Positions 1 through 13,597 of a stretch of 64,000 nt of DNA are shown here, piece after piece. The position numbers and the translations under genes were made by a program. Each line of letters starts with the position of its first letter. Position 1 is the stretch's first letter. Source of the DNA: Acanthornis magna (taxonomy: Eukaryota; Chordata; Aves; Passeriformes; Acanthizidae); the NCBI GenBank assembly GCA_036785705.1, contig JAWUZG010000157.1:1426001-1490000 (forward strand), written 5' to 3'. Under the pieces are notes generated by a model, which worked only from the letters and a program-made list of their open reading frames with translations, was not told where the DNA came from and searched no databases.

Positions 1-751
1 TTTATATGTATGGAACATTCAACATACAAGCTTGAAATGAGAAGATACCTACTTTAGTCAGTAGCTTAATACTCAAAAGTAAAATCAGGTATCACATAAA
101 CATCAGACAAAAAAGCAAAAAAGAGTCACCATTCAAATAGGTGTATTACCACTGTTCAGCAAGGTGAGTATATGCTATATATACTCCAGGATATATTCTA
201 CGTTTACGTAGTTGGTAAAAGGGAATAAGGAAATTACATCTCAAAAAAAGTAGTCTTTTGCTTCAGTAAAAGCAAGTTCTAATTTTAAGAGGATGAGTAT
301 CTAAGAATGCATTAAGAGTTTAGTACGTGAATAGACAACTGCGCTCGTGTAGTGAAAGAAAACAGAAGCAGCTCTTCCGGTCCAGGACAGTAAACTCAAA
401 ACTGGCACTGGAGAATTTAGGATGCTGTGGGGTATGGAAAGAGTACAAACAGGAAAGCTGTTTGAGAAAAGAAGACGAAAAGGATTAAACATGCAAGAAA
501 CAGAGAACTGGAATGCAACCGTAACATACAATAAAAAAACAAGGCACAGCATTACCAAGTAACAGCAGTAAAACTTACTCTCTTCTCACAGAAGACAGCA
601 AAACTAAAGCTAAAAAATGTCAAGCAGAACTAAGGGAAAAAAATACATTACCAACAGAAGCTTCTGGAAAAAAATTTTCACTCCCACTAAGGCTTGAAAG
701 AGTAACTGGAAGGATGGTAGGTTTTGGGGGTTTTTTATTTTTTTTTTTTTT

Positions 752-788
<37 letters not shown>

Positions 789-3700
789 AAGAGGGGGCAG
801 GGTGATGAGTACAGGAAAAGAATTTCAGAGAACAATACATTTGGGAAGAATTGAAACAATTTTTCCCCAGCTTGCCAGCAGCTCATAGAGAGATCCCATC
901 CATCTGAGATTCTTTGGCTGTCTGCCTGGAAGGAACTTGTCAACTTGTCTTTTTGCTTAAGGCAAGGAGACTTCCAACAAAGTGGTAACCATTTTCCTTT
1001 CTTTAATAGAAAAAAAAAAAGGCCAAAATTTTTTCGTGGGGAAAGACTAATTTCCCTCTTGGAAAATATGATTCTTCTGTGAATACTTTCCCTGACTCTA
1101 CAGTTATTGTGCACTGGAATATCAAAGCCCCCAGTGTATGCTACTATAGTAAGAATACAATTGTAGAAGAGCTATTTACAGCAAAGGAAGGCTCATGAGC
1201 CTTAAAAAGATGTGCTGCTGTCTTCAATTTTAAGCATTATGACTTTTTTGAAAGGAATTTTATTCTTAGCTGATGGTAGACACTTGTGTATGCAGAATAA
1301 AACACCACTAGCAACAAGCCAAGTACCTTCACCTGGGACAGACAGCATCCACGTAACTCTCCACTGTATCATGAAAAAATGTTAAGTTACTCTTAAACAC
1401 CAGGCCATGCCAGAGGGCCACACTTACAACAACAACATTTTTCTGAGTTGTTTGAGACCAATTGGTATTTTCAGCAGTTAGCTCCTAAATAAGTCTGTGG
1501 GAATGCCAAAATCAAGTTTTGTCACTCTGTTTGAAAGCATCAAAACAAATGCTATTTTCTAAGCATTTCACTGCTAGAGGAAGGATGGCAGCAGGGACAC
1601 CATGGCTCTGTTTAAGCCTGCAAGGTCTTTGACAAAAAAAAATCTAAAGGAGTGGCAGCGAAAGTGTACCTCAGATAAACGGGCTAACCCTGTTCATTTT
1701 ATTGTTTCATGAGCACATGGTACCAGGCTCAAAGAGGAGGGAAGGCCTAAGTCTGCCTTTTTTTGGCAGAGCTGATGCTTACTCTGGCTTAAATGGCTCA
1801 CGAAACTGCAGTGTTAATCATCCATAATCACTGCTTATCTCTGTGATCAACACCAAATATTTCTTTTCTCTGTCATTGTGCAATGCAAAGACCTTCGAAA
1901 TATTTTATAGCTACAGCGCTCGAAGGAATGGTTTAGGAATGAATTTGCCTAGAAGAAAACTAAAGCCATGCATTTAGTAACAGGGGAGACAATGTTAAAA
2001 TAACAACTTTGAAAGATAAGAAACTGCTACAACAATTGTCAGAGTAAGAATCTCTAAGAAATGATTCTGCAAATAACCATTCAAGTAACCTTTCAAGCTG
2101 AATATTTAGCTGAAAACACTTTATTTGTATCTTAAAATTTGCAGGATATAGAACAAAGATTAGATAAACAGACTGGACATATCAAACTGCCACAAGTACT
2201 TTTTCCTGGATGAACTACAAAAATGTGATAAAACCAGCACAAGCAAGGGCATTTAATATATTAAACGGAACTTCTTCTTGACTTAACCTCTTCTTCTCTG
2301 AATACTACATCTTATTTATGGCTCTCCAGACAGTAATAACATTTGATTTACAGAAACCAGTCTTAAGTACTGTGCTTGTAAATTTGGGTTAGATAGCTAC
2401 TTCTGTTAGGTGATGGCTGGAAACTTATTTGCATATTACTTATTTTCCTTTTTAAATGCTGGAAGATTTAAGTCCTAAAAAAATTCAAAATATACTAAAT
2501 TCTAAAAGAGCTGGAGGCCCAAATAATTCTATGGTTTTATTACTAAGACACTTTTTAGCAATGAATGAAGCTTCTCTTAATTCTGCTTCTGAAATTATTA
2601 TTTTCTTTTTTCTCCCTTTACAGAAACTAATGTAGTAGTTCTGAGCTCACCCAGTTCCTTCGTAAAAATCACCGAATTTCAATGAAGCCACTGGTATTGA
2701 GTGAAACAACATGTCAAACATAGTAAATAAATTCAAAACTAGGCCTAGAGGGCTCAGCTTAAATGGATATAGTGACCTGAGGATATTGTATCTTGAAGTC
2801 AGACTTGCCAAGATGTTGTACAAGACAAATTGCAAGACAGCAGCTTCAAAGAGCCTCCAAGACTATGACCAGTGCAGTCTGTTCCAGGGGAACGCAGGAC
2901 CATGGATCACTGGTGACACTGCGCCAGAAGGAGGCAATAGGGGACAGCCTAGATGGTGCAGATTACCTCCTACGCAGCTCAGTCACCACCTCCAAAAGGA
3001 GTAGTTTCCAACTTCTGTGTCTTCTCAACTAGAATCATCTTTTCTGTTTCCTCATCCTGAAACCAAGGGCAGCAAAGATAGCTCTTCTTCTCTTTTTCTC
3101 CCCCCTCTATCCACATTAATAAATGCAGAGGGTTTTCTTTTTCCTTTTCCAATTTATGTTATTCTGGATACATTGATCCAACAATTTTTCACATACTGGG
3201 ACAACTGAACACCTGGATAACAACTGAATGTGTAGTTGCCTCTCATGCACAAATGGAAAAATCAGTAGATGCTGATGTCATAGCCATATGAATGAGCAAA
3301 GCCATTATGAATTATACTTAAATGCAATGGGAACAAATCTGATCCTCCCTCAAAAACAAGCACCACCCGAACACAGGATTAAAGAGAAACCTCTTCCAAA
3401 AATGTAGTATAGCATGAATTTTGAGTATTAGTACAGAAATTTCCTATAGTAGTGCTCTAAAAGCCAGATATCCCATTTTGCTGCAACAACTGGAATGCAT
3501 AGACCAACAAGTCACATGATAACTCCAAATTTATTTAAGTTTTGGTAAAATGGAACCAAAGAACTTAAGAGAAGCCTGTCCCCAGTGGTGTACTAGACAA
3601 AAGCAAATCAACAAGACAGGTAATAAATATATGGTCATTTTTGGGCAGTATTTCAAGAAGCAACTCGTCAGGAAAGCATCAAGTTAGGGTCAAATTACTC

Positions 3701-3924
3701 CACAGATATCTGAGATGTCCATAACACCTTTGTGCTGGTGGTATCAATGCACAAAACCAAAGAAAATTAAAGCCTTCATCTCTAGAACATATAGAAACTA
3801 GTATAAGCATCTGCAAGGATATTGCAAGGTTACATAGGGAGAAAATGAGAAGAACCAAAACCCAAACAGAACAAAATCTGGCGACAGATTACTATTAAAA
3901 GACAATTAAAAAAAAAAAATCTTT
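1..3924. other. AT-rich non-coding DNA, intron-like
   Basis: This stretch is AT-rich with stop codons in all frames at short intervals. I find no exon with matching splice sites and an open frame. The only repeat I can point to is the poly-T tract near 740. It could be intronic or intergenic; the minus-strand exon candidate at 7006-7117 makes an intron of a minus-strand gene possible. Confidence 0.6.
736..786. repeat. poly(T) tract, interrupted
   Basis: About 50 nearly pure T with single A interruptions. On the minus strand this is a poly(A) run, which could be the tail of an old retroposed copy, but I recognise no element body next to it. The Lys-rich open frame across it is only a product of the A-run. 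Confidence 0.85.
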
Positions 3925-5216
3925 CTTGGAATCAGCAACAAAAGGATGCTAAGAACAACCTCCATCCTTTATCAAATGTGGTGGGAAATATAGAGACAAA
4001 GGATGAGGAAAAGGCTGAGGTCCTTAGTGCCTTCTTTGCCTCACTCCAATAGTAAGACCAGCTGTTCTCTGGGTACCCAGTGCCTGAGCTGGAAGACTGG
4101 AACAGGGAGCAGAGTGAAGCCCCTGTAACCCAAGGGGAAATGGTCAGTGACCTGCTGCACCACTTACACACGCGTGTCTATGAGGCCAGATGGGATACAC
4201 ACAAAGGTACTGAAGGAACTGGCAAAAGTGCTTAGTGAGCTACTTTCCAGCATTCAGCAGGAGCCCTGGATCATCAGGGAGGTCCCAGCTGAACAGAGGT
4301 GAGCAAATGTAACGCGCAGCTACAAGAACAGCCAGGAGGAGGATCTGCGGAGCTACAGCCCTGTCAGCCTCGCCTAGGGGCTGGGGAAGGGCATGGAGCA
4401 GATCACCTTGAGTGCCACCATGCAGCACATACAGGACAACCAGGGGATCAGGCCCAGCCAGCCTGAGTTCATGAAATACAGGTGCTGCTTGACTGACCTG
4501 ATCTCCTTTTATGACACTGTAACCCACTCAGTGGATGACTAGAAGGCCATGGATGTTGTCCACCTAGACTTCAGAAAAGCCTCTGACACCAATTACCACA
4601 GTATTCTCCTGGACAAACTGGCTGCTCATGGCTTGGATGGGTGCAGTATTTGCTTGGTAAAAACACAAAAACTGGCCAGGCCCAGGCAGTGGTGGTGAAT
4701 GGAGTTACCTTCAGCTGGCAGCTAGTTACCAGTGGTGCTGGTCCTATTTAATATCTTTATCGATGACTGGGATGAGGGGATCAAGTGCACCTCAGTCAGT
4801 TGGGCAGGAATGCTGGTCTGCTGAAGGGCAGGAAGGTAATGCAGAGGGATCAATGGTCCAAGGCAAAATGTGTGACCTTACTGCTCTCAACAACCACCTG
4901 AAAACAGGCTGTAATGAGGCGCAGGTTTGTCTCTTCTTCCAGAAACAAGTGATATGACAAAAGAAAAGGGCACAGCCTTCCATCTGGGAGGCTTAGATTG
5001 GATATTAGGAAGAATTTCTTCAGCAAAAGGGCTGTCAAGCATTGGAACAGGCTGCTCAGGAAAGTGGTGGAGTCACCATCCCTGAAGGTATTTAAAGGGC
5101 ATGTAGACGTGGTGCTTAGGGATATGGTTTAGTGGTAAACTTGGCAGCACTGGATTAATGGATGGACTTTATGATTTTAGAGGTCTTTTCCAACCTAAAT
5201 AATTCCATGCATTTAG
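3925..5216 (+). mobile_element. CR1 LINE fragment (reverse transcriptase region to 3' end)
   Basis: The DNA follows the CR1 pol region closely. It contains stretches equivalent to the reverse transcriptase part around 4180-4760, where the codons for the typical motifs are broken by stops and indels. It then jumps to the CR1 3' untranslated region (4970-5216), which ends in the typical tail with GGTCTTTTCCAACCTAAA near 5190. The internal part between about 4800 and 4970 is shortened. It is an old, dead copy in plus orientation. CR1 is the main LINE family of birds and is a key clue to the host. Confidence 0.9.
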
Positions 5217-7005
5217 ATAGGCAAGACAACGAAGATCCGAATCAGGCACATACATGATTATCCCTCAAAAGCAAATGTCATGCAACTATACTTAACTTCC
5301 AGCATCATCTGAATCTAGTTTAATAACCAGAAAATAGGCTTTGGACAACAATAGTGTTTCAAAATGACAGTGTAATTAAATTTAAGTCAAAGCTATGCAA
5401 TGATGGACTGTATGTTTATGTGTAACCAGCAAATTATATGCTTTTAAGCATGTCAAAATTTTCAAAAGAATTAACCACTGCAGTAATTCAGTTGAGGAAA
5501 TGGTGGTATTAAAAAGACTCCCCCAGGTCATTTTTCAACCAGCTGATATGATGTGATACATACTGTTTGCCTCATACAGTGTTTCCAATTCCTACTTCTC
5601 TAAAATGTTATGCATTTTAATACCATTCAGGGACAAACCAACAGTCATGCTTCACTCACTTCTGAGAAGCAAGGGAAGGGACTGTGGGAATGGGATGAAT
5701 AATGACACAGGAAGTCAGTTTGTCATCCTATGTTACTAGTTCAGACTCAGTTAAAGCTGATTAGACATTATCATCAAGTTTGCATGAGCAATCACAACAG
5801 ACAGTTCATGCCCGGTCTACTGTGGTTCCTAACTGGTGGGAAAAAAGAAAAACTGCAAAAACAGCCTTTAGTCCATACAGAGTAGAGAGAACTTTCTCAG
5901 GACAGAGCAGATCTCAAAACTTGTGTGATCTCCATTTCAAGCGGAACTGGTGGCATGACAGTTCACCTGTAACAAACATTGGGTGGTTTCAAGGCAGCAC
6001 ATTTGGAAAGCACTTGCCTGCTGTGCTCTGCACCCCTGTTTCTGCCACCCATCCATGTCTGCTCATCGCACAGCCAGGAGTCCTCATGCCGATGGCTATT
6101 AAAGGAGTCTACAGGAGAGCCATCTGTTAATGTCCATTCAGCGGGAAAGTGAGGAATATTCTCCTTCCTCTATTATTTTCTTAATTGGCAGAACATTTAC
6201 TTCAATACATAAATTTCTAAGCCATCCTTTAATAAAAGTCATTGCTGGTAGACTATACTTCCTTGAAATTGAACAGAGAAAGCTTTAATAACTCAAGTTT
6301 AAATACACTAAAGCTAATCAATTCATCCTGCATTCAAGTTTCCATTATACTTCTAAGAAAGCACAAAACAGGTCTGTAAAATATAATTAACGAGAGACTG
6401 CTACATACAGCATGTAAAATCAAGACTACAACCTTTACTTCATTTGTTTTGCAGACTCATTAGAATTGTTTTTTGTTTAAACGTCTCGAACTGTGTAGCC
6501 AAATTTATATGTGAAAGAAACAACAACTGAAATTAAATTAGTCCTTATTTAAGTTGTATTTGAAACCGTCTAAAACTGATGCTCTTAGTTCCACAATTTC
6601 CAAATTAGGTTAAAAAAAATTATGTTAGCGGTTCAGAAAACAGACAAATCAATGCAGATTTTTTTAAAATGTTGTACTTCTGCAAACTTGTATTCTGAAA
6701 CTTAGCTGGCTGGAAAACCTAGGAAACATTCAGAGCATCTGCCTCTGTGTCCTACCCTATCCCTGAAAAATAAAGACACAAAAACAACACTGAACTTTTT
6801 TCAAATTACAGTCAGAGGTGCATGTGCTGCCACTAATGCCAACATATTTTCCAAATCCTATGACAGTGATCAAGAAATAATCACAGAGCAGCTGATGTCC
6901 TTTCCTGCAAGAGTCTGTGCCCTATTTAAGGATGAAAATGCTCCAGTGACTTACAGTTACAACTTAAAGAAACAAAAAAGTTCAAAATATGTTTTCTAAC
7001 AATAC
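5217..7005. other. AT-rich non-coding DNA
   Basis: No repeat family or exon recognised. A 116-codon open frame at 5780-6130 has no splice sites or protein features that make it convincing. Confidence 0.55.
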
Positions 7006-7117
7006 CATTGAGAAGAGGCTGTCCTCCATGTACACTCCTTGGCACTACTGCACTGTGAACATCTTCAGGAAATCCAGTCTTGCATGACACATCTTCACAG
7101 GTTGCCTTTAGGGGTGC
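7006..7117 (-). CDS. Candidate internal exon of an unidentified gene
   Basis: Read on the minus strand, a good acceptor (pyrimidine-rich CTTGTGTTTCAG) is followed by 112 nt open in one frame and then by a donor-like G/GTATTG. The peptide begins [19 protein letters not shown] and ends in GGQPLLN with a split Gly codon, so the exon would be phase 0 at its start and phase 1 at its end. The codon content looks more coding-like than the surrounding AT-rich DNA. I do not recognise the protein. No partner exon was found in the window, so this is either one exon of a large minus-strand gene with long introns, or a chance open stretch with splice-like ends. Confidence 0.4.
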
Positions 7118-10100
7118 CTGAAACACAAGACAGAATTTATGTAATACCTGCAACCCACATTCACCAGAGGAACATTCCAGTTGGCACACACTCCGCTTCG
7201 CGGAGAAGGGGAGTATGTGCTGTATGAAGGGGAATCATACGGCGAACAAAAACATTCCTTCCTCTGGAAATAAATGTTGCACAAAACCCATCGGCAACTT
7301 TTTCACAGCCAGATTACTTGAGAGGAATAACTTCAACCACTGCTTTAAAACACTTTATTTACAGTATTTCTGTGTGAAGCTGCACCAGAATAAGTAAACT
7401 AAGACAAAACATTACATTTGCAGTAAGTTAACAGAATTTACATTTGTGTTAGCGTTCAAACAGATACCATACAAAGTCAAATGTTTCCAATGCAATCTCC
7501 TATTTCAAAGGGACATTAAGTTACAAGGAAAGTAGCTCATTAATTTTGCACACTGGAAGAGCTGAGCCACTGAAATTGTTTGTTCTCTCACTTATTAAAA
7601 AAGTTTACCCTCAAATCACATTCTTAAAAGAGTTTCATAAATGCCTTTTCATTAAGAAATGTAATACAGCATTTGGAAACTTGTTTGTTCTGTAGTCTTC
7701 CATGTTCAGAAGCTGCTTCTGGTAGCAAAGTTATTTTCCAGGACAGCTTGTTGCCTATTTGGGAAAAAACAAACAAACAAAAGCAAGTATTTTCCATGGC
7801 AAAGGACTAAGATTTCTTTTCAGTGGATTGGTTTTGTCTCATTTTAGTGCTGCACAAGACAATGGCCCACCTCTCATGTGGCTACATGAGCACACATTGG
7901 CAAAATCCCTTTCACACTGCACACAGCAGACAGCTCAGCTCCCACACCAGCCTGGGCTGAGATACATCCAAGAAATCGTGCGAGCCCTTGCACAATCTCA
8001 AACACACCGACATGCCAAACAAAGGCCCATCCATGTGCATGCCCAGATGTAGTACACGGTCTTGGACAGCACAAGCAACTGTGTGATTATATCGTACTTC
8101 AATCTGCTCCAGACTTCAATTAGATTTTCCTGTTTGCTTTCCCAGATGGGCTTCCATCAAACAGACCGACTCAAGGCCATGTCAGCATGTCTGCATACAC
8201 CTGCAAAGAAAGCCCTACAGGAAAAAGAAAAAAGAGGGAGGGAGAAAGAGGAGATGATGGTGTTACACCCATTCACCATAGTAACCTCAGGGAAAGAGAG
8301 CATTAAAGCAGAGGCAGGACAGGAGCACCTCAAACCACAAGCGTTTCCTCAAGGAAAGGGACCAGGCGGAAGCGAACTCTCTCCACTGACACACGGCCAA
8401 ACTCAGCCTGCAAAGCCCTGTTAGAGCAATTTCATCACTAATACAAGGGGGCATTTGTAACCCATTGCATTGCATTTACACCAAGAGAGTCTTAACTGTG
8501 CAGCTCAACACCGGCACTAGCAAAAACAAGAAAAAAAAATTTACTAACTCACAAGATAATACACTATGCAGGCATGCTCAGTAAGAGAACTTGTAATTAT
8601 CAGGTTTCACTGCAGTGTGGATTTACTTGTGACTTAATTTCTACATGGGTATCTCATTGGTGTACAATTGCTTATGTACCTTAGTATGTTTACATGGAGA
8701 CCCTAAAAAGAAAGCAAATAAAGCAACCGTTTAGACACCACGGGACTACCTACAAAACTGGAACCTGGCTCTGTACCCAAGTGCCAACAGTCTATTTACA
8801 TACTGAGCTTTTAAGATAAAAAGATGGCAAATCAAAAATAACTAAAATTTCAACCAGCCAGTTTCCTCAGCTTTAGATCTCAAATCCCAGGCTTGATAAG
8901 GTTTCCACAATTTGAAAGAAAAATAGTAAGACTCATTTAAACTACTGTACAAAAGGTGACTTCAAAGTAAATGTGGAGGAAAAGGAAAAAAAAAAGTCTT
9001 TCATGGTATCTTTGAAACAAAAAGGTAATGGGTAGGCAGCAGAGGAGATTGCAGGATTTTTCACAAGTCTGCACCGATGTGCTTGGGAATCTTTCAGCCT
9101 TTCCAGTAATCTATATGTACTAAACAGCTCTTATAAACTGAAACAATGCCCACTGAAACAAAGGCTGGGGAACAGGAATAGAGAGCCTTCTTTATTCTTT
9201 CATTTGCAGCCATCAGTTTTATGCAGAAACAAAAGACTGTACTCTGCTCTCCAAAAACAGCCCTTTATAAAGATTGTTTGAGAATAAAAACACAAGGGAA
9301 GGAAGAATTCAAATTTTCAGCAATTCTTAATCGCCCTGTGTTAAGCATTCTGAATTAAGTAGAAGTTGCAACTTCAGACACACTGGGTCATATCAAGTTC
9401 AGCCTAAGAATACTGCAAGACTTAAACCATTTCAACTCTAAGTAAAGAAGGATGCTGAAATATTTTTATCCTCTTATCTGGGGCAAAAGGCGAAAGCTAG
9501 TGAAGATTATGGGACACATTATTATAATTTACACGATTTTGTGTGATTAGTGCAATTCCCAAGACACTTTCAAATTTAAGATAATATTACTTGCACATTC
9601 CTCTACAGAAGGACACTACTTAAAAAAAAAACCCTGTCTTTTAAGACAGAAAGCAATTACCTTCGCTTGTATCCACATAAAACCTACTCAGTGGAGTTAC
9701 AAAGCTTTGAACATGCTCAGCACTTGGAAAATTCTCCTCTCAAGTACTAACAGACTTTGCAACAGCAGAACAGAGTTACTTCTAAAAAACTATTCTGCTT
9801 TCCTCATCCTTTACGACTTGTTGAGCCATTTTTAACTGCTGAATGAGTGATAAGCTTTACCATCTCCAGATGCTAGAGAGCTAGTCACACATGGCATCAG
9901 ATCACGCATATCAACTCAGTACTATAGATCTCAGATTAAATGCAACAGGAAAATGGCAATTATGAAGCAACATGATGTAAATTAGAAGTCTACTGTCAAA
10001 ACTGTTATTCAATCAATTAAAAGAATTCACCATTTTGATATAGTTAGGCAGTTAAGCCTGCAGTTTTGATACCCTGCTCCTTTGTTACTTCAGTTTCATC

Positions 10101-11621
10101 TCTAGATATGAAATCTGTGATTTAATTCCAAGGTTGGATTCCAGCTTGATTTAAAAAAACAAAACCAAAAACCAAAACCAAAAATACTATAACAACCTGT
10201 TTAAAATCTCAACTGGATAATTCTAAGGATTCACATTTACATCGTTTTCTAAACACCACCAGTAAAAGTCTTCTAACAACACAAGCCTCAAAGTTTTGAG
10301 AAGTGCCTAACTGAAACAAGAATCAAGCCAGGCAGAATTTCTTCACTAGTACCGACAGATACAGATTCACAACCCTCTCCAACTTCCATTGCTTCTAAAA
10401 AGTAAATACATTTAGAATACAATTCCAAGTATCTGGAAACATCCGTTTAAAGAAACATCTATTCCTGAATATAATCTCACCACCTCCTCTGCATATGCCA
10501 TACACCGCTGGAGTACAGCAGTAGCTACCAATCTGAAATATCCAAGTCTCTTCTACTGTTTGCATCTGCATGTACTACAACACAAGATTTAATAGCAATT
10601 GGACCAAAATGTAAGACGAGTTGTTTTTGGAAGACTGCTTTCTTCTATAATCAATGTAACTTACTCCTAGAGGAAAAGAAGCCTAGGTAGTAAAATGAGA
10701 AACCAAGGGGTATGCACTAAAGAAAATACCATACTATATAGTATAACTGAACATAGTACAGCTACCAATTGCTAAGTCTAGCCAACTCACAGTGAAGTTC
10801 AAAACAATGTCTGACATAATTCTATGTGTGACAAAGCAAGAATGGGGTATTTGAGCTCTTCCTCCTTCATAACCAGCAATAATTTGCAATTACCACAGTA
10901 ATATTCAACTTAAGCACACATCACAGAAACATTTGTGACTGTGTTTAAAGACTGGCTGTTTCTTCATTAATTTAAAAGCCAGGATGGTACCCAATACTCA
11001 CTTTCAACTTACATTGCAACTCCAGAGATTGTTCTGTCCGTTTTTAGTTTTGTGTACAGACACTTTCTGACATAATGGGATATGCTGTACAAGGTGGTGT
11101 TATTTAATGACAAGTTTCTACTTACTGCCATAAGGCATAAGAAAGATACCCTGCAGGATGACAGATACATCTCCGAAAAGCTTTAGATGCTGGAATTCAA
11201 AATGTTCAGCAACTCTCTCTTAAATCTCCAACTTGCTGCAAACAAAGCTGCAACAGTTTATACTCTCACAGTACTCAGTACTTCAGCAAATGTAGTCAAG
11301 TACAATTTGTTTTCAACCGCAGAGTGCAACTAGAGAAAAAGGAAAGTGCCTTTCACTGAAATTGCTCTGGAAGCCAAAAGCTTCCAAAGTGGGTGCCAAG
11401 CTACATCCTCCCAGAGGTCATTCAGTTACAGCAGAAAGGCCTTTCGTTATACCATCTTCACTTCTAATCAGCACTCCATGAACCACACGATTTTATGTAG
11501 AAAATCCAGTTTCTTAAACCAACACGTATAGGTCTCAAGCACCTTCCCCAAGTAAAAGAATCTGCAACTTTTATGCTACCATCTGGTTCAAAATAACTTG
11601 CCTTAAACCACCAAAGGTTCA
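7118..11621. other. AT-rich non-coding DNA
   Basis: Intron-like sequence with short A-runs and no recognisable mobile element. Several open frames of 60-120 codons occur at 7759-8475, but they overlap on both strands and show no protein features or consistent splice sites. Confidence 0.55.
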
Positions 11622-12356
11622 TGAAATCACACAATGCCTTGGATTGGAAGGGACCTTATAGGTCATCTAGCTCCACCCTCCCTCCCACCTTCCATTAAAC
11701 CAGGTTGCTGAAAGCCCCATCCAACCTGGCCTTGAACACTCCTAGGGATGGGGCACCTACAGCTCCTCTGGGCAACCTGCTCCAGTGCCTCACCACCTCC
11801 CCAGTGAAGAGTATCTAATCTAAACCTACTGCTTTTCAGTTGGTAGGCATTCCTATTTGTCCTATCATTACATGCCCATGTAAAAAGTCTCTCTCCATCC
11901 TTCTTTTATGGTTCCTTCAGGTACTGGAAGATCAAAATTAGCTCATCCCTACGTTCCAGTCTGAACAAACCCAGTTCTCTCACCCTTTACTCATAGGAGA
12001 GGTGTTCTATCCACCTGTGATCATCTTCAGGACCCCACTCTGGACTCATTCCAATAGGCTGATGTCCTTCTCGAGCTGGGGACCCCAGACCTGGGCACAG
12101 TGTTCCAGGCACAGTCTCACCAGAGAGGAGCAGAGGGGCAGAATCCCCTGCCTTGCCCTGCTGGCCATGCTGCTTTCAAGGCAGCCCAGGACACGTCTGG
12201 TTTTCTGGGCTGTGAGCATGGAACACCGGGTCATGTCCAGCCTCTCATCCGCCAGCACCACCAAGCCCTGCTCTGCAATGGTGCTCTGAATCTGTTCATC
12301 CCCCAGCTTTACAGAGCACGTTCACAGCCCATTCTGTTAACCCCCACTGGGAGATG
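11622..12356 (-). mobile_element. CR1 LINE fragment, minus strand
   Basis: In reverse complement this reads as the 3' part of a CR1 element. The stretch GGATTGGAAGGGACCTTATA near 11640 and the region with CTGGGGACCCCAGACCTGGG near 12077 are typical of CR1 3' ends lying in reverse. The reading frame is destroyed. It is a 5'-truncated copy, as is usual for CR1. Confidence 0.9.
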
Positions 12357-13489
12357 ATGTTCATCTGCTTTATTAAAAGTTGACACAATTATTTAGCATA
12401 TCCCACACAGCTCAAAGCCATAACCCAAATGTGGACTTTCCCCCTTCCTCAACTAGGAGAACATGGGAGTGACTGCATCTTCCAAAACACGCAGTTCTTC
12501 CGGTAAACCACAGCTAAGAGAAATAGATCTTAAAATTTCAACCGGAATAACAAAACCAACTAGAATTTCTGTACATCTAAGTAACATGGTTTTAATAATA
12601 ATTTTTTTTTAAAAAAAGGTCCTGTATTTTACCATACATTTTAATTTCTCTACCAGAAATGACCTCCCTCTGATTTGATAACAGCCACTGTATTGCTCAC
12701 ACTGAGTATCTCAGCCCATAAAACTGCTGCTATTCCATACAGGAGAATGCTGCTTTTTCCTGACCTTTTGGGAGGCCTTGCAAGGCCTCTTTGGGGGATC
12801 ACAAAATTTTAACTATGTCTTCAGCTGCGGGGTGATAATCATATGCTAATTATAAGGAATGGGAGAGTCCCTAGAGGAGTCTGTTGGTAAAAATATATTT
12901 TTTAAATATGTCAAGGAGTGCCTAGAGGAGAGGATAAACGCACCTTTTGGAAACATGGTATTTAATTAAATACACAAATACTGACTAAAACCAAATAGTT
13001 TAAGTGAAACGCTGAAAAGATTTGGCAGCGAAATACCTTCCATCTTGGAAGCTGCTGATCCTGTATCTGTTTTCATAAGCCATTGAAAAACAGAAAGCCT
13101 AATTTCCCTTCTTTATTCAGACGGAGCTCCCATGATCTTTTAACAAGAACCTCAGGATCAAATCAAATGATGAATCACACACACTTGGGTTACATACCCC
13201 TCAAGGTGAACAACAACATGGTCCAACACCCAGGCAGAAAAGGTACCCCTCAGATCACTCACAAACTACAAATGCACTTGAGCCAAATACAGATCTTCCT
13301 CAAACTCACCCTGCAATAACCAATGTACAACACATTTCTTTCCTCCCGAGATTCACCTCATCTTACACCAGTGTTAACTTTGCCAGCGAGTGAGTCTCAG
13401 CTCAGTGGTAGGTCAGAAGTGCTTTACCACTGCTCCTGCAAAAGATGTCAAGTATTCCTTCTGCCTTCCTTATTCTCCACCCAAAGTTT
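12357..13489. other. Non-coding DNA between CR1 copies
   Basis: AT-rich with no recognised element. The open frame at 13083-13319 has no supporting features. Confidence 0.5.
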
Positions 13490-13597
13490 GGACAATCCTC
13501 TCAGGCACATGGTGAGACTCTTGGGGATGGTGCTGTGCAGGGCCAGGAGCTGGACTCGATGATCCTTGTGGGACCATCAGCTTATTCTGTGATCTGT
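13490..13597 (+). mobile_element. CR1 3' tail fragment
   Basis: About 100 bp including GGCCAGGAGCTGGACTCGAT and ATGATCCTTGTGGGACC, ending in a TTCTGTGATCTGT tail. This is the usual 3' end of a CR1 subfamily different from the copy at 3925. It is heavily 5'-truncated. Confidence 0.8.

Noticed and set aside
7191..7205. Perfect small hairpin CTCCGCTTCGCGGAG
   Set aside because: A 6-bp stem is expected by chance in 64 kb, and no element ends or RNA gene features surround it.
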